The notes beneath the pieces were generated by a model. The model had not been told where the DNA came from. It saw only the letters and a list, made by a program, of their open reading frames with translations, and did no database searches. Made by a program: the position numbers and the translations under genes. A stretch of 44,664 nucleotides of DNA from Chloroflexota bacterium (GTDB lineage Bacteria > Chloroflexota > Dormibacteria > Dormibacterales > Dormibacteraceae). The stretch lies in assembly GCA_005881825.1 (NCBI GenBank), contig VBEO01000090.1, positions 1-44,664 of the forward strand, read 5' to 3'. Positions within the stretch are counted from its first letter, which is position 1; each line of letters begins with the position of its first letter. Shown here one piece after another: positions 22,991 to 31,768 of the stretch.

Positions 22991-23319
22991 AGGTAGTGGC
23001 GGCGGATCGAGGCCAGGTTGTTGAAGATGCGCACCCCGAAGGCGACGATGGCCGCGATCGAAAGGTCGACGCCTAGCTTGTCGCCCACGTAGGTGAGCCC
23101 GCCGGCCAGGGCCATGTTGGTGACCAGGCCGGAAACGAAGACGCGCGGCTCGAAGGTGCCCGCGATGTAGGCCTTGAAGGCGCCGAAGATGGAGTCCAGA
23201 CCCGCCAGCAGCGCCACCGCCGTATAGCGGGCGTAGGTGATCGGAACGGTCACCGGCGAGAGCAGGCCGAGCGCCACGCCGACGACGGCGAACACCGCCG
23301 CGACCAGGATTACGCGCAC
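22987..23319 (-). CDS. sbp: Small basic protein Sbp (DUF1290), dcw cluster
   Basis: This 110-residue membrane protein has three to four helices and the family segments LLSPVTVPITYARYTAVALLAGLDS, IFGAFKAYIAGTFEPRVF and GLVTNMALAG. DUF1290 proteins are encoded between ftsQ/divIB and ftsA in many Gram-positive and related bacteria; the molecular role is not settled. It starts at GTG 23319, overlapping the frame-shifted tail of ftsQ by 10 nt, which confirms that the tail is coding. Confidence 0.9.
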   Translation of the reverse strand: MRVILVAAVFAVVGVALGLLSPVTVPITYARYTAVALLAGLDSIFGAFKAYIAGTFEPRVFVSGLVTNMALAGGLTYVGDKLGVDLSIAAIVAFGVRIFNNLASIRRHYL

Positions 23320-24172
23320 GAGAGCACGGGCTGCACGGCCGCCGACGGCGAGGGCGCCGGGGTCGGCGTGGGGTGCGCCGAGGGCGTCGGCGTGGGCGCC
23401 GGCTTGGCCGATTTCAGCTTCACCGCCGGCTCGCTGGGGTTCATGAGGTTGACGTAGTCCAGGTCGCTGCTGTTGAAGTTGACGTCGGCCGCGATCGACT
23501 TCAAGGCGGCCAGCTTGTCCTTGAGTGCGGCAATCTCCTCCGGCGTGATCACACGCCCGAACAGCGCCTTTTGACCAGCGCCGTCAGCAGCGTGAGCTCG
23601 AGCGGCGCCTGCCCCGGCCGCGGCTCGGGCCCGACCGGGCCCTGCACGTCCAGCACCGTGGTGGTGGTGGCAGCCGGTCCGAGCACGACGCCGCGGTCGG
23701 ACAGGTAGTAGGGCTTGCCTTGCGGGCCGGCCTGGTAGGCCGCCACCGGCTGCCATTCCTGGATGCTGACCACGACCCGGTCCGGAAGCTCGGTGCTGAC
23801 CGTGGCCTCCCGCACCCAGGCCGTCGCCGCCAACTTCCGGCGGATCGTCGCAGCGTCGACCGCGAATACCGAGATGGGCCGGTCGAGCCCGGCCAGGCTG
23901 CGAACCTGGCCCGCCCCGACCCGGCTCGAACCCTGCACGTCGACCTGGCGGACCTGAAACAGCGGGCCGGCGGCCAGGAACACTGCGACCACCAGCTCGA
24001 CCGCGGCCAGGGCCGCGGCCAGGCCTCGCCAGCGCGGCGTGCCCTCCTGCTTCTCGGTGATCGCATTGGACTGATTCCAGATCTGGCCCGCCAGCCGCAC
24101 GGCCGGCGCCTTGTGGCGCCAGCTCAGGCCGGGGTGCGGGAAGCGCGACGCGCGCCGCTTGCGTGGGCTCAC
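23310..24172 (-). CDS. ftsQ: Cell division protein FtsQ/DivIB, with a -1 frameshift
   Basis: FtsQ links early and late divisome proteins. The first frame, from GTG 24172 (GTGA overlap with ddl), gives 207 residues: a basic cytoplasmic part, one membrane helix (GLAAALAAVELVVAVFLAAGPLF) and the POTRA domain (FQVRQVDVQGSSRVGAGQV). It stops at 23549. The C-terminal part continues in another frame (ALFGRVITPEEIAALKDKLAAL, later DLDYVNLMNPSEPAVKL) with a Pro/Thr-rich tail to TAA 23310. The frames join at an A-run (T-run 23569-23572 on the plus strand): one extra A would restore a single protein of about 287 residues. A sequencing or assembly deletion is the simplest reading; slippage is the alternative. 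Confidence 0.85.
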
Positions 24173-25116
24173 GAGGGCCCTACTCGCATTCGATGGCGGG
24201 CGATGCCGTGCTCGACCAGGCGCTCGCACAGATCGGGGAACTCGATGCCGGCGGCCCTGGCGGCGTCCGGAAAGAGGGAGAGCTCGGTCAGCCCCGGCAC
24301 CGTGTTGACCTCCAGCAGCCAGCACCCGCCGGCCTCGTCGACGATCAGGTCGACGCGCGCGAAACCTGCGCAGCCGAGGGCCTCGAATGCCCGTCCCGAG
24401 AGCTCCGCCGCCCGCTTCCGCGTGGGCGGCGGTATCCGGGCCGGGATGATGTGGTGCGAGCGGCCGGCGGTGTACTTGGCGTCGTAGTCGTAGGTCTCGT
24501 TCTCGTAGGTGATCTCCAGCGTGGGCAGGACCTGGAGCTCGGGTGCGGCCAGCACGCCGACCGTGATCTCGACCCCCGCCACGAAGCGCTGCACCAGCAC
24601 CCGCCGGTCGTAGCGGCCGGCCAGCACCAGGCCGGAGGCGACCGCGTCCGCGTCGCGGGCGATGGTGAGGCCGATCGTCGAGCCTTCGCGCACCGGCTTC
24701 ACGACCAGGGGGAGGCCGTAGGTCTTGACCAGCCGCTCCACCACCCCCGCCTCCACGCCCTCCACCGCCTCCCACTCTTCGAAGTCCGGCACCGGCAGGC
24801 CCGCCCCCTCCAGGAGCCGGTTGGTGCGGGTCTTGTCGATGCAGAGCGCGCTGGCCAGCACGCCAGAGCCGGTGTAGGGCAGGCCGAGCAGCTCGCACAT
24901 GCCCTGCACGGTGCCGTCCTCGCCCAGCCGTCCGTGGAGCGCGATGAACACGCAGTCGAAGCCGCCGTCGCGGAGCGCGTCCCAGGTGCCGCCGTCGAGG
25001 TCGACCGTCTCCACCTGGTGGCCGTGCGCCTCCAGCGCCGAACGGACCTCGCGGCCGGAGCGCTGCGAGACCTCGCGCTCGGCCGAGCGGCCGCCCGCAA
25101 GTACGGCGATCCTCAT
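24169..25116 (-). CDS. ddl: D-alanine-D-alanine ligase
   Basis: This 315-residue ATP-grasp enzyme makes the D-Ala-D-Ala dipeptide for peptidoglycan. Motifs are GGRSAEREVSQRSG, FIALHGRLGEDGTVQG, VVKPVREGSTIGLT and the metal-binding LLEVNTVPGLT. The Tyr-containing omega-loop region (YDYDAKYTAGRSHHIIPA) is typical of D-Ala-D-Ala rather than D-Lac ligases. The start is ATG 25116 in an ATGA overlap with the murB stop. Confidence 0.96.
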   Translation of the reverse strand: MRIAVLAGGRSAEREVSQRSGREVRSALEAHGHQVETVDLDGGTWDALRDGGFDCVFIALHGRLGEDGTVQGMCELLGLPYTGSGVLASALCIDKTRTNRLLEGAGLPVPDFEEWEAVEGVEAGVVERLVKTYGLPLVVKPVREGSTIGLTIARDADAVASGLVLAGRYDRRVLVQRFVAGVEITVGVLAAPELQVLPTLEITYENETYDYDAKYTAGRSHHIIPARIPPPTRKRAAELSGRAFEALGCAGFARVDLIVDEAGGCWLLEVNTVPGLTELSLFPDAARAAGIEFPDLCERLVEHGIARHRMRVGPS

Positions 25117-26093
25117 CTTGTGGGGGGACTCCCCCCTGCGGCGGCCGGGCCAAGCCCTTCCCCCGCCTGCCCCCCTGATGCCGCGAATCCCACCAGTTCG
25201 ACCTCCGGCTCCAGCTCCACCTCGAACTGCTCGCGCACAGCGGCGATCGCACGCTCGATCAGCCGGCGGACGTCGTCGGCGCCGGCTCCGCCGTGGTTGA
25301 CGATGAAGTTGGCGTGCAGGTCGCTGATCTGCGCCCGTCCCTCCCAGGCGCCCTTCAAGCCCGCCGCCTCCACGAGCCGGCCTGCGGAGTCAGCAGGCGG
25401 GTTCTTGAAGACCGAGCCGCAGTTCTTGGTCTTGATGGGCTGGGTGCGGTTGCGCTCGGCGGTCAGGCGCGCCATCTCGCGCTTGGCGGCCTCTCCGTCG
25501 CCCGGCCGCAGCTCGATGGTGGCGGCGGTGATCAAGGCGCCGTGGAGCGGTCCCTCCCGGAAAGCCGACGTTCGGTAGCCGAGCCCCAGCGACTCCGCCG
25601 GCCAGGTGGCCCGGCCCTCACCCGGCACGTAGCCCTCGACCTCGACCAGCACCTCACGCAGCTCGCGGCCCCAACAGCCGGCGTCCTGGTAGACGGCGCC
25701 GCCCACGCTGCCGGGGACGCCGATCGCAAACTCGAAGCCGACCAGCCCGGCATCGGCCGCCAGCCGGGCCAGGCGCATCATCTTCAGACCCGCGCCCGCG
25801 CGCACGCGCGAGCCGTCGACCTGGTGCTCGCGGTTGACGACCCTCAGCACCAGGCCGTCGAATCCGGAGTCCGCGATCAGCAGGTTGGTGCCCGCGCCCA
25901 GGATCAGGTACGGCACGCCCCGGCGGGCGGCCTCCTCCACCACCCGTTCCACCTCGTCCACGCGGCCCAGCTCGCAGAACCAGGCGGCCGGCCCCCCGAT
26001 GTTGAAGGAGGTGTGGCGCGCCAGCGCGTGATCGCGCTCGACACCGGGCAGCGTGTCCAGCCAGACCAGGTCAGCCTTCGTCCGCCAGCTCAC
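25113..26093 (-). CDS. murB: UDP-N-acetylenolpyruvoylglucosamine reductase
   Basis: This 326-residue FAD enzyme converts UDP-GlcNAc-enolpyruvate to UDP-MurNAc. Seen are NTSFNIGGPAAWF-type N-terminus, the FAD-binding GAGTNLLIADSGFDGLVL and GVPGSVGGAVYQDAGCWG, the YRTS Arg, the catalytic Ser in NCGSVFKNP and the final Glu in LEPEVELVG. The short substrate-loop arrangement is of the type II kind. The C-terminus has a Gly/Pro-rich extension of about 20 residues. The start is GTG 26093, overlapping murC by 23 nt. Confidence 0.95.
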   Translation of the reverse strand: MSWRTKADLVWLDTLPGVERDHALARHTSFNIGGPAAWFCELGRVDEVERVVEEAARRGVPYLILGAGTNLLIADSGFDGLVLRVVNREHQVDGSRVRAGAGLKMMRLARLAADAGLVGFEFAIGVPGSVGGAVYQDAGCWGRELREVLVEVEGYVPGEGRATWPAESLGLGYRTSAFREGPLHGALITAATIELRPGDGEAAKREMARLTAERNRTQPIKTKNCGSVFKNPPADSAGRLVEAAGLKGAWEGRAQISDLHANFIVNHGGAGADDVRRLIERAIAAVREQFEVELEPEVELVGFAASGGQAGEGLGPAAAGGSPPTR

Positions 26094-27369
26094 GTCCCAA
26101 CTTCCAGATGTCGCCGGCGCCCATGAAGAGCACCAGGTCGCCGCGGCCGGTCAAATCCTCCAGCGCCTCGCGCACGCTGCCGAAGTCGGGCGTGTAGCGG
26201 GCGTTCCGCATCTTGTGCGCGAGGTTGGCACCGCTGATGCGGGTCGGATTCTCCTCGCCCGCCGCGTAGATGTCGGTAACCAGGACGGCGTCGGCCTCCC
26301 CGAAGCTGCCCGCGAACTCGTCCAGCAGCCCGGCGGTGCGGGTGTAGCGATGAGGCTGGAACACCGTGATCAGACGCCGAAAGGGCAGCTCGCGGGCGGC
26401 GGCCAGGGCGGCCTGAACCTTCCGGGGGTGGTGCGCGTAGTCGTCGTAGAGGGTCGCGCCGTGCCAGGTGCCCAGCAGCTCCATTCGCCGGTGTGCGCTG
26501 GTGAAGCCGGCCAGCGCCCGGCTCACCTGCTCGAAGGAGACGCCTAGCTCCAGGGCCATGGCCGCCGCGGCGGTGGCGTTCTCGACGTTGTGGCGCCCGG
26601 GCACCCGGAGGTCGATGCTGCCCAGCTCATCTCCCCCATGCCACACACGGAAGGGCCGGCCTTCACCGCAGCGGTAGTCGGCGTCCTCGGCGAAGCCGTA
26701 GCTGACCTTGCGGGCCGGCGTTTCCAGGCCGCGGGCCCGCTCGTCGTCGGCGCCCACCACGGCCACGCCTTCGGCCGGCAGCTGCCGCAGGAAGGTTTGA
26801 AAGATCTCCGCCACCTCCTCGATGCCCGCGAAGTGGTCGGGATGGTCGAAGTGGACGTTGGAGACGACGGCGTAGCGGGGGTGGTGCAGCACCAGCGAAC
26901 CGTCCGACTCGTCGGCTTCGGCGACCAGCCAGTCGGAATGGCCGACCCGCGAGCTGCGTCCATCGCCGACCAGGGTGGTGGGGTCATACCCGGCCCCGGT
27001 GAGGACCTGGCCGAGCATGTGGGTGATGGTGGTCTTGCCGGCACTCCCGGCCACCGCGATCGAGCGAGTGCCGGCGAAAAGCTCGGCCAGCGCTTCGGCC
27101 CGCGTCATGATCTTCACCCCCATCGCCCGGGCGGCCTCCAGCTCCGGCTCACCGGCGCGCACCGCGGCGGAGTGGACCAGCCAATCCGCGGCCAGAACAT
27201 GCTCCGGGTCGTGGCCGATGCTCACCCGCGCGCCTTCGGCCTCGATCGCGGCCAGCGCCTCGGATTCCTTCAGGTCGCAGCCGGACACCTCCTCGCCGCG
27301 CGTCAGGTAGACGCGGGCCAGAGCCGAGACGCCGACGCCTCCGATGCCCATGAGGTGGATGCGCGTCAT
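26071..27369 (-). CDS. murC: UDP-N-acetylmuramate-L-alanine ligase
   Basis: This 432-residue Mur ligase adds the first amino acid of the stem peptide. It has HLMGIGGVGVSALA, an ATP loop reading AGSAGKTTI at 108-116 (where MurC usually has GTHGKTTT), EADESDGSL, SNVHFDHPDHF, the SAHRRMELLG and YDDYAHHP motifs and FQPHRYTRT. All other features are MurC-like, so the changed loop residues are natural variation. The start is ATG in an ATGA overlap with murG. Confidence 0.95.
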   Translation of the reverse strand: MTRIHLMGIGGVGVSALARVYLTRGEEVSGCDLKESEALAAIEAEGARVSIGHDPEHVLAADWLVHSAAVRAGEPELEAARAMGVKIMTRAEALAELFAGTRSIAVAGSAGKTTITHMLGQVLTGAGYDPTTLVGDGRSSRVGHSDWLVAEADESDGSLVLHHPRYAVVSNVHFDHPDHFAGIEEVAEIFQTFLRQLPAEGVAVVGADDERARGLETPARKVSYGFAEDADYRCGEGRPFRVWHGGDELGSIDLRVPGRHNVENATAAAAMALELGVSFEQVSRALAGFTSAHRRMELLGTWHGATLYDDYAHHPRKVQAALAAARELPFRRLITVFQPHRYTRTAGLLDEFAGSFGEADAVLVTDIYAAGEENPTRISGANLAHKMRNARYTPDFGSVREALEDLTGRGDLVLFMGAGDIWKLGRELADEG

Positions 27370-28415
27370 GACGCCACCTGCTCGACCACGCGCAGCACGC
27401 GGCGGTCTGCATCAGGACGGCCGAGCGCCGATGACGCTGCGCTCATCGCCCTCAGCCGCTCGGCGTCGAGCCCGTCGAGCTCGGCCAGCAGGCGGCGGCC
27501 GGTGAACTCAGCGTCCGGCACGCTGGCCGCGGCTCCGGCGGCCATAACCGCCTGCGCGTTCAGCTCCTGGTGGGCGCCCCCGAACGTCCCCGGCACCAGG
27601 ATCATCGGGAGCCCGACGGCGCTGACTTCGCCGATGGTGCCGACGCCGGCGCGCGAGACCACCAGGTCGGCCTCGGCCATCAGCGCGGCCATGTCGTCGG
27701 TGAAAGCCAGCCCGCGATAGCCGGGGAGCTCCGCGACCACGCGCTCGACCTCTGCCGCGCCCTGCCGGCCGGCCAGGTGGATCACCGAGTCGAAGCGCTG
27801 CAGCAGCTCCGGCAGCACCTCCCAAACCGCCTGGTTGAGGCGCCGCGCGCCCTGGGAGCCGCCGGTCACCAGCAGCACTCGCGGCGGGATCACGGGCGTG
27901 CGCCGGGCGAAACCGGCGCGCAGCGGGATGCCGGTCAACTCGGTGCGAACCCTGGCCGGCAGCCGCGACTCGGTTCCGGGCAGCGTGGTGCAGACCACGG
28001 TGGCGCCGGCCGCGAAGAGCCGGGTCGCCAGCCCCGGACGGACGTCTTTCTCGTGCAGCACGTAGGGGACGTGCCGGCGCCGGGCGGCCCACACGGCCGG
28101 CGCCATCGCGTAGCCGCCCATGCCCAGCACCACGTCTGGATGGAAGCTGTCGAGGATGCGCAGGCCGCGCCGCATGGCCATCGGCACCACGGCCGGCAGG
28201 GCCAGGTTCTTCCAGGCCGCGTCCCGGTCGAGGCCGCGGATGGGCACCGTCTCCAGGGCGAGCCCGGCGGCGGGCACCAGCCGCTCCTCCGGCCCGCCCG
28301 CTTTGCCCACCATCAGGATCTGCCCCTCCGGGTGCTCAGCGCGGAAGGCTTGAGCGACGGCGAGTGCCGGCATCAGATGGCCGCCGGTCCCCCCGCCCGA
28401 TATCAAGAGTCGCAT
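27366..28415 (-). CDS. murG: Lipid II synthase (UDP-GlcNAc transferase)
   Basis: This 349-residue GT28 glycosyltransferase adds GlcNAc to lipid I at the inner membrane face. Seen are the N-terminal GGGTGGHLMPALAVA, LGMGGYAMAPAVWAA, VTGGSQGARRLN and the donor-binding SRAGVGTIGEVSAVGLPMILVP, with HQELNAQ. ATG 28415 follows GGAGG by 5 nt. The start lies 80 nt inside the end of ftsW, an unusually long overlap. Confidence 0.96.
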   Translation of the reverse strand: MRLLISGGGTGGHLMPALAVAQAFRAEHPEGQILMVGKAGGPEERLVPAAGLALETVPIRGLDRDAAWKNLALPAVVPMAMRRGLRILDSFHPDVVLGMGGYAMAPAVWAARRRHVPYVLHEKDVRPGLATRLFAAGATVVCTTLPGTESRLPARVRTELTGIPLRAGFARRTPVIPPRVLLVTGGSQGARRLNQAVWEVLPELLQRFDSVIHLAGRQGAAEVERVVAELPGYRGLAFTDDMAALMAEADLVVSRAGVGTIGEVSAVGLPMILVPGTFGGAHQELNAQAVMAAGAAASVPDAEFTGRRLLAELDGLDAERLRAMSAASSALGRPDADRRVLRVVEQVAS

Positions 28416-29577
28416 CGATCCTCCGCAGGCCCTGGTCGGTCCCCTGGGCCGAGATGTTGAGAAGCACGCCGACCGCGGCCAGCAGGATGGCCACCGACGT
28501 GCCACCGTAGCTGATGAAAGGAAGGGGAACCCCTGTGGCGGGCAGGGTGTCGGTGACGGTGCCCATGTTGACCAGGGCCTGGACGGCGATCCAGGTCGTG
28601 ATCCCGACCGCCATCATCACCCCCAGCCGGTCGGGAGCTCGGAGGCCGGCTCGGTAGCCCCGCCAGGTGAAGAGGCAGAAGCCGAGCAGCACGGCGGTGG
28701 TGCCGAGCAGTCCCGTTTCCTCGCCCACGATCGCGAAGATGAAGTCCGTGTGCGCCGCCGGCAGCCAGAGGAACTTCTGGACCGACTGCCCGAGACCGAC
28801 GCCGTGCCAGCCGCCCGCGCCCAGGGCGATGATGGCCTGCGAGGACTGGAAGCCGGTGTTGAGCGGGTCCTTGAATGGGTCGGTGAAGGAAGAGAGCCGG
28901 GCCGCCCGGTAGGGCGTGGAGACGGTCAGGAACACGAACCCGGCGATCAGCACCGCCGCCAGCAGGACCAGATGGCGCTTGCGGCCGCCGCCGGCAAAGT
29001 AGATCGAGGCGAAGATCGCGGCCGTGACCACGGCAGTCCCCAGGTCCCGCTCCTCCATCAGGACAGCGAGGACCAGCGCCAGCTTCAGGGCATAGGGCAG
29101 GAAGCCGTCGTAGAGATCCCGGATCCGGTCCTGCCGCTTTTCGACCCAATGCGCGCAGTAGACGACGAAGCAGAGCTTGCCCAGCTCGGAGGGCTCGAAG
29201 GTGCCCAGGGGCCCGAGGTTGAACCAGCGCCGGGCGCCGTTGACCTGGACGCCGAGGTGCGGGACCAGGACTGCGATCATCAGCACCAACGCCGCGGCCG
29301 CGGCCACCGGCGCCAGGCGGCGCAGCCGGTGGTAGTCGATCCGCATCAGGACGAACATGGCCGCCAGCCCCATGCCGACGCCGGCCAGCTGGCGGGCGAA
29401 GAAGTAGAGCGCCCAGCGGTGCTCGAGGTAGGCCAGCGCCTGGCTGGCGCTGAGGACGAACACCAGACCCAGTCCCGCCAGTGCCAGGGTTACTCCGACC
29501 AGTGGCAGGTCGCGATCGCGCTCCGGCTCGGCCGCGCGAGCCGCCGAGGCCGGGCGGACGCCGGCGAGCGCGCTCAC
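28336..29577 (-). CDS. ftsW: SEDS peptidoglycan glycosyltransferase FtsW
   Basis: The product has 413 residues and about ten membrane helices. FtsW polymerises lipid II at the septum with FtsI. Family landmarks are ARRWFNLGPLGTFEPSELGK, RDLGTAVV (the functional Asp region), GLGQSVQKFLWLPAAHTDFIFAIVGEETG and LPFISYGGTS. GTG 29577 forms a GTGA overlap with murD. The C-terminal tail of about 35 residues after the last helix is basic and runs 80 nt into murG. Confidence 0.96.
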   Translation of the reverse strand: MSALAGVRPASAARAAEPERDRDLPLVGVTLALAGLGLVFVLSASQALAYLEHRWALYFFARQLAGVGMGLAAMFVLMRIDYHRLRRLAPVAAAAALVLMIAVLVPHLGVQVNGARRWFNLGPLGTFEPSELGKLCFVVYCAHWVEKRQDRIRDLYDGFLPYALKLALVLAVLMEERDLGTAVVTAAIFASIYFAGGGRKRHLVLLAAVLIAGFVFLTVSTPYRAARLSSFTDPFKDPLNTGFQSSQAIIALGAGGWHGVGLGQSVQKFLWLPAAHTDFIFAIVGEETGLLGTTAVLLGFCLFTWRGYRAGLRAPDRLGVMMAVGITTWIAVQALVNMGTVTDTLPATGVPLPFISYGGTSVAILLAAVGVLLNISAQGTDQGLRRIDATLDIGRGDRRPSDAGTRRRSSLPR

Positions 29578-30836
29578 GCAGTCACCCCATGGCGCGCGCG
29601 GACCGCGCCTTTGAAGCGCCGGCCGCGGTCCTCGTAGCTCTGGAACATGTCGAAGCTCTTGTAGGCGGGGCTGAGCAGGACCACCTCGCCGGGCCGGGCG
29701 GCGGCGGCCGCCAACTCCACGGCTTCTTCGAGGCTGGCGGCACGCTGGATCGGGTGGCCTGCCAGCGTTTGCGCGAGCAGGTCCGCGCTCTGGCCGATCA
29801 GGACCACCAGACGGGTGCGCCGGCGTACCTCCTCGGCCCAGGCGGCCAGGTCGAAGCCGCTGCCGTAACCGCCCGCGATCAGGATCAGGGGTTTGCCGGC
29901 AAACGACGCCACGCCGACCTGGCCGGCGTCCGGGTTGGTGGCCTTGGAGTCGTTGTACCAGCGCACCCCCTCCCACTCCCCGACCAGCTCCAGCCGGTGC
30001 TCGACGCCCTGGAAGCCGGCGATGGCGCGGTCGATGGCGCCATCGTCCAGGCCGGCCACCCGGCCGATGGCGGCGGCCGCGCGCGCGTTCATCAGGTTGT
30101 GCTCGCCGGGGATGGGCATGGGCGGGTCGGGGCGATGGCGGTCGAACCAGACCACGCGGCCGCGGGTGCGGCCGGCCAGCTCCCGCACGCGCGCGTCTGC
30201 GCCGTTGAGCACGGCCGTGTCCTCCGGTTCCAGGAACTCGACAAGGCGGGCCTTGGCCGCGACGTAAGCCTCCATGGTGTGGTGGCGGTCGAGGTGGTCG
30301 GGCGTCAGGTTGAGCACGGCGCCGATGCGCACCCGAGGCTCAGCCACCGACTCCAGCTGGAAGCTGGAGAGCTCGAGCACCACCCAGTGCTCGGGCGTGA
30401 TCTCGTCCAGCCGGTCGAGGACGGTCTCGCCGATGTTCCCGCCGACCAGGACGGGCCGGGAGCCCTGGCGCAGCACCTCGCCGGTCAGCGCGGTGGTGGT
30501 CGTCTTGCCGTTGGTGCCGGTGATGCCCACGATCGGCGCCGGGCACTCCCGGAAGAAAACGTCGATCTCGCTGGAGACCAGGAGCCCATGGGTGCGGGCC
30601 GCCTCCAGCAGCGGGTCGTCCCAGGGCACCCCGGGGCTCGCGTAGACGGCGTCGCAGCCTTCCAGGATCAATTGGTCATACGGTCCGTACAAGACCTCCA
30701 CCTGGGGCGGGAAGGCCGGCGCGGGATCGGGCTGCTTGAGGTCGGCCAGGCGCACCGCGACGCCGCGAGCTGTGAGGTGGCGAACCAGGGCGCGGCCGGA
30801 CAGACCGGCGCCGATGACCAGGGCGCGCTCGCCCAC
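29574..30836 (-). CDS. murD: UDP-N-acetylmuramoylalanine-D-glutamate ligase
   Basis: This 420-residue Mur ligase adds D-Glu. It has ALVIGAGLSGRAL, SPGVPWDDP, the ATP loop GITGTNGKTTTTALTG, GGNIGETVL, ELSSFQLESV, NLTPDHLDRHH, EHRLELVGEWEGVRWYNDSKATNPDA and LSPAYKSFDMFQSYEDRGRRFK. GTG 30836 is the first canonical start; CTG 30842, two codons earlier, lies in a CTGA overlap with the mraY stop and fits the habit of neighbouring genes. Upstream sequence in this frame is shadow of mraY. Confidence 0.96.
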   Translation of the reverse strand: MGERALVIGAGLSGRALVRHLTARGVAVRLADLKQPDPAPAFPPQVEVLYGPYDQLILEGCDAVYASPGVPWDDPLLEAARTHGLLVSSEIDVFFRECPAPIVGITGTNGKTTTTALTGEVLRQGSRPVLVGGNIGETVLDRLDEITPEHWVVLELSSFQLESVAEPRVRIGAVLNLTPDHLDRHHTMEAYVAAKARLVEFLEPEDTAVLNGADARVRELAGRTRGRVVWFDRHRPDPPMPIPGEHNLMNARAAAAIGRVAGLDDGAIDRAIAGFQGVEHRLELVGEWEGVRWYNDSKATNPDAGQVGVASFAGKPLILIAGGYGSGFDLAAWAEEVRRRTRLVVLIGQSADLLAQTLAGHPIQRAASLEEAVELAAAAARPGEVVLLSPAYKSFDMFQSYEDRGRRFKGAVRARHGVTA

Positions 30837-30838
30837 GG

Positions 30839-31768
30839 TCAGACGGCCAGGCGGGCCAGCCAGGCGCTCGCCAGCGCCGAGAGAGCGCCCGCTCCCCAAA
30901 AGGAGAGCGCGATGCGGTTCTCAGACCAACCCTCTATGCGGAACGTGTGGTGGATCGGGGTCATCTTGAAGACGCGGCGGCCGCCGGTCGCCTTGAAATA
31001 GGCGACCTGAATGATGACAGAGAGGGTCTCCAGAGCGAACACCAGACCCAGCAGCGGCAGCAGCAGCAGCCACCCCTGCTGCACGGCCATCGCCGCCAGC
31101 GCGTAGCCGAGCCCCAGCGACCCGATGTCGCCCATGAAGACGCGGGCCGGGAAGCGGTTGTAGACGAGGAAGGCGACCAGGCCACCGGCGAGCGTCATGG
31201 CCGCAGCCCGCTCTCCGGCCGGAGCGCCCGGCAGCGCCAGCGCCACGGCGACCAGCGCGATCAGGGCCAGGCCGCCGGCGAGGCCGTCGGAGCCGTCCGT
31301 GATGTTCAGCGCGTTGGCGGTGGCCACGATCGCCAGCACGGCCAGCGGCCAGTAGGCCCAGCCGAGGTCGAACGGCACCAGGTGCTGGGGCGCGTGCGCC
31401 AGCCAGGCTACCGGGATCGCCAGCAGCAGCTGGACGGGGAATTTGAGGCGGGCCGGGATGCCGATCGAACCCACCTTCAGCTTCTGGGCGTCGTCGAACG
31501 CCCCCAGCAGCCCTCCCACGACCAGCCCGGCCAGGACTGGCAGCGCGCCCGTATGCCCGGCCATGGTCGCCAGCAAGGCGCCCACGATGCCCATCGCCAC
31601 GAAGAGCAGACCGCCTCCGGTGGGCGTACCCGCCTTGGCCTTGTGGAATTCCAGCTCGTCCTGGATGACCTGGCCGAAGCGCAGCCGGCGCAGGCCTTGG
31701 ATCACCGGCGGATAGAGCAGCAGGCCGGCCAGAAAGGCGATCGCGGCCGTGACCAGGTCCAGGATCAA
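30839..31768 (-). CDS. mraY: Phospho-N-acetylmuramoyl-pentapeptide transferase
   Basis: This 309-residue polytopic enzyme makes lipid I from undecaprenyl phosphate and UDP-MurNAc-pentapeptide. Seen are KAGTPTGGGLLF, GAFDDAQKL, NALNITDGSDGLAGG, FMGDIGSLGLGYALAAMA and the C-terminal PIHHTFRIEGWSENRI with the conserved His-His. TTG 31768 forms a TTGA overlap with the murF stop. It is slightly shorter than E. coli MraY, as usual for Gram-positive versions. Confidence 0.96.
   Translation of the reverse strand: MILDLVTAAIAFLAGLLLYPPVIQGLRRLRFGQVIQDELEFHKAKAGTPTGGGLLFVAMGIVGALLATMAGHTGALPVLAGLVVGGLLGAFDDAQKLKVGSIGIPARLKFPVQLLLAIPVAWLAHAPQHLVPFDLGWAYWPLAVLAIVATANALNITDGSDGLAGGLALIALVAVALALPGAPAGERAAAMTLAGGLVAFLVYNRFPARVFMGDIGSLGLGYALAAMAVQQGWLLLLPLLGLVFALETLSVIIQVAYFKATGGRRVFKMTPIHHTFRIEGWSENRIALSFWGAGALSALASAWLARLAV

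Noticed and set aside
23560-23575. Programmed -1 frameshift signal in ftsQ
   Set aside because: The codons GTC AAA AGG do not form a classical slippery heptamer and no strong downstream structure was identified; a missing base is simpler.
23549-25252. 567-residue open frame reaching across ddl
   Set aside because: Only the part from 24172 is FtsQ; the upstream portion is out-of-frame shadow of ddl.
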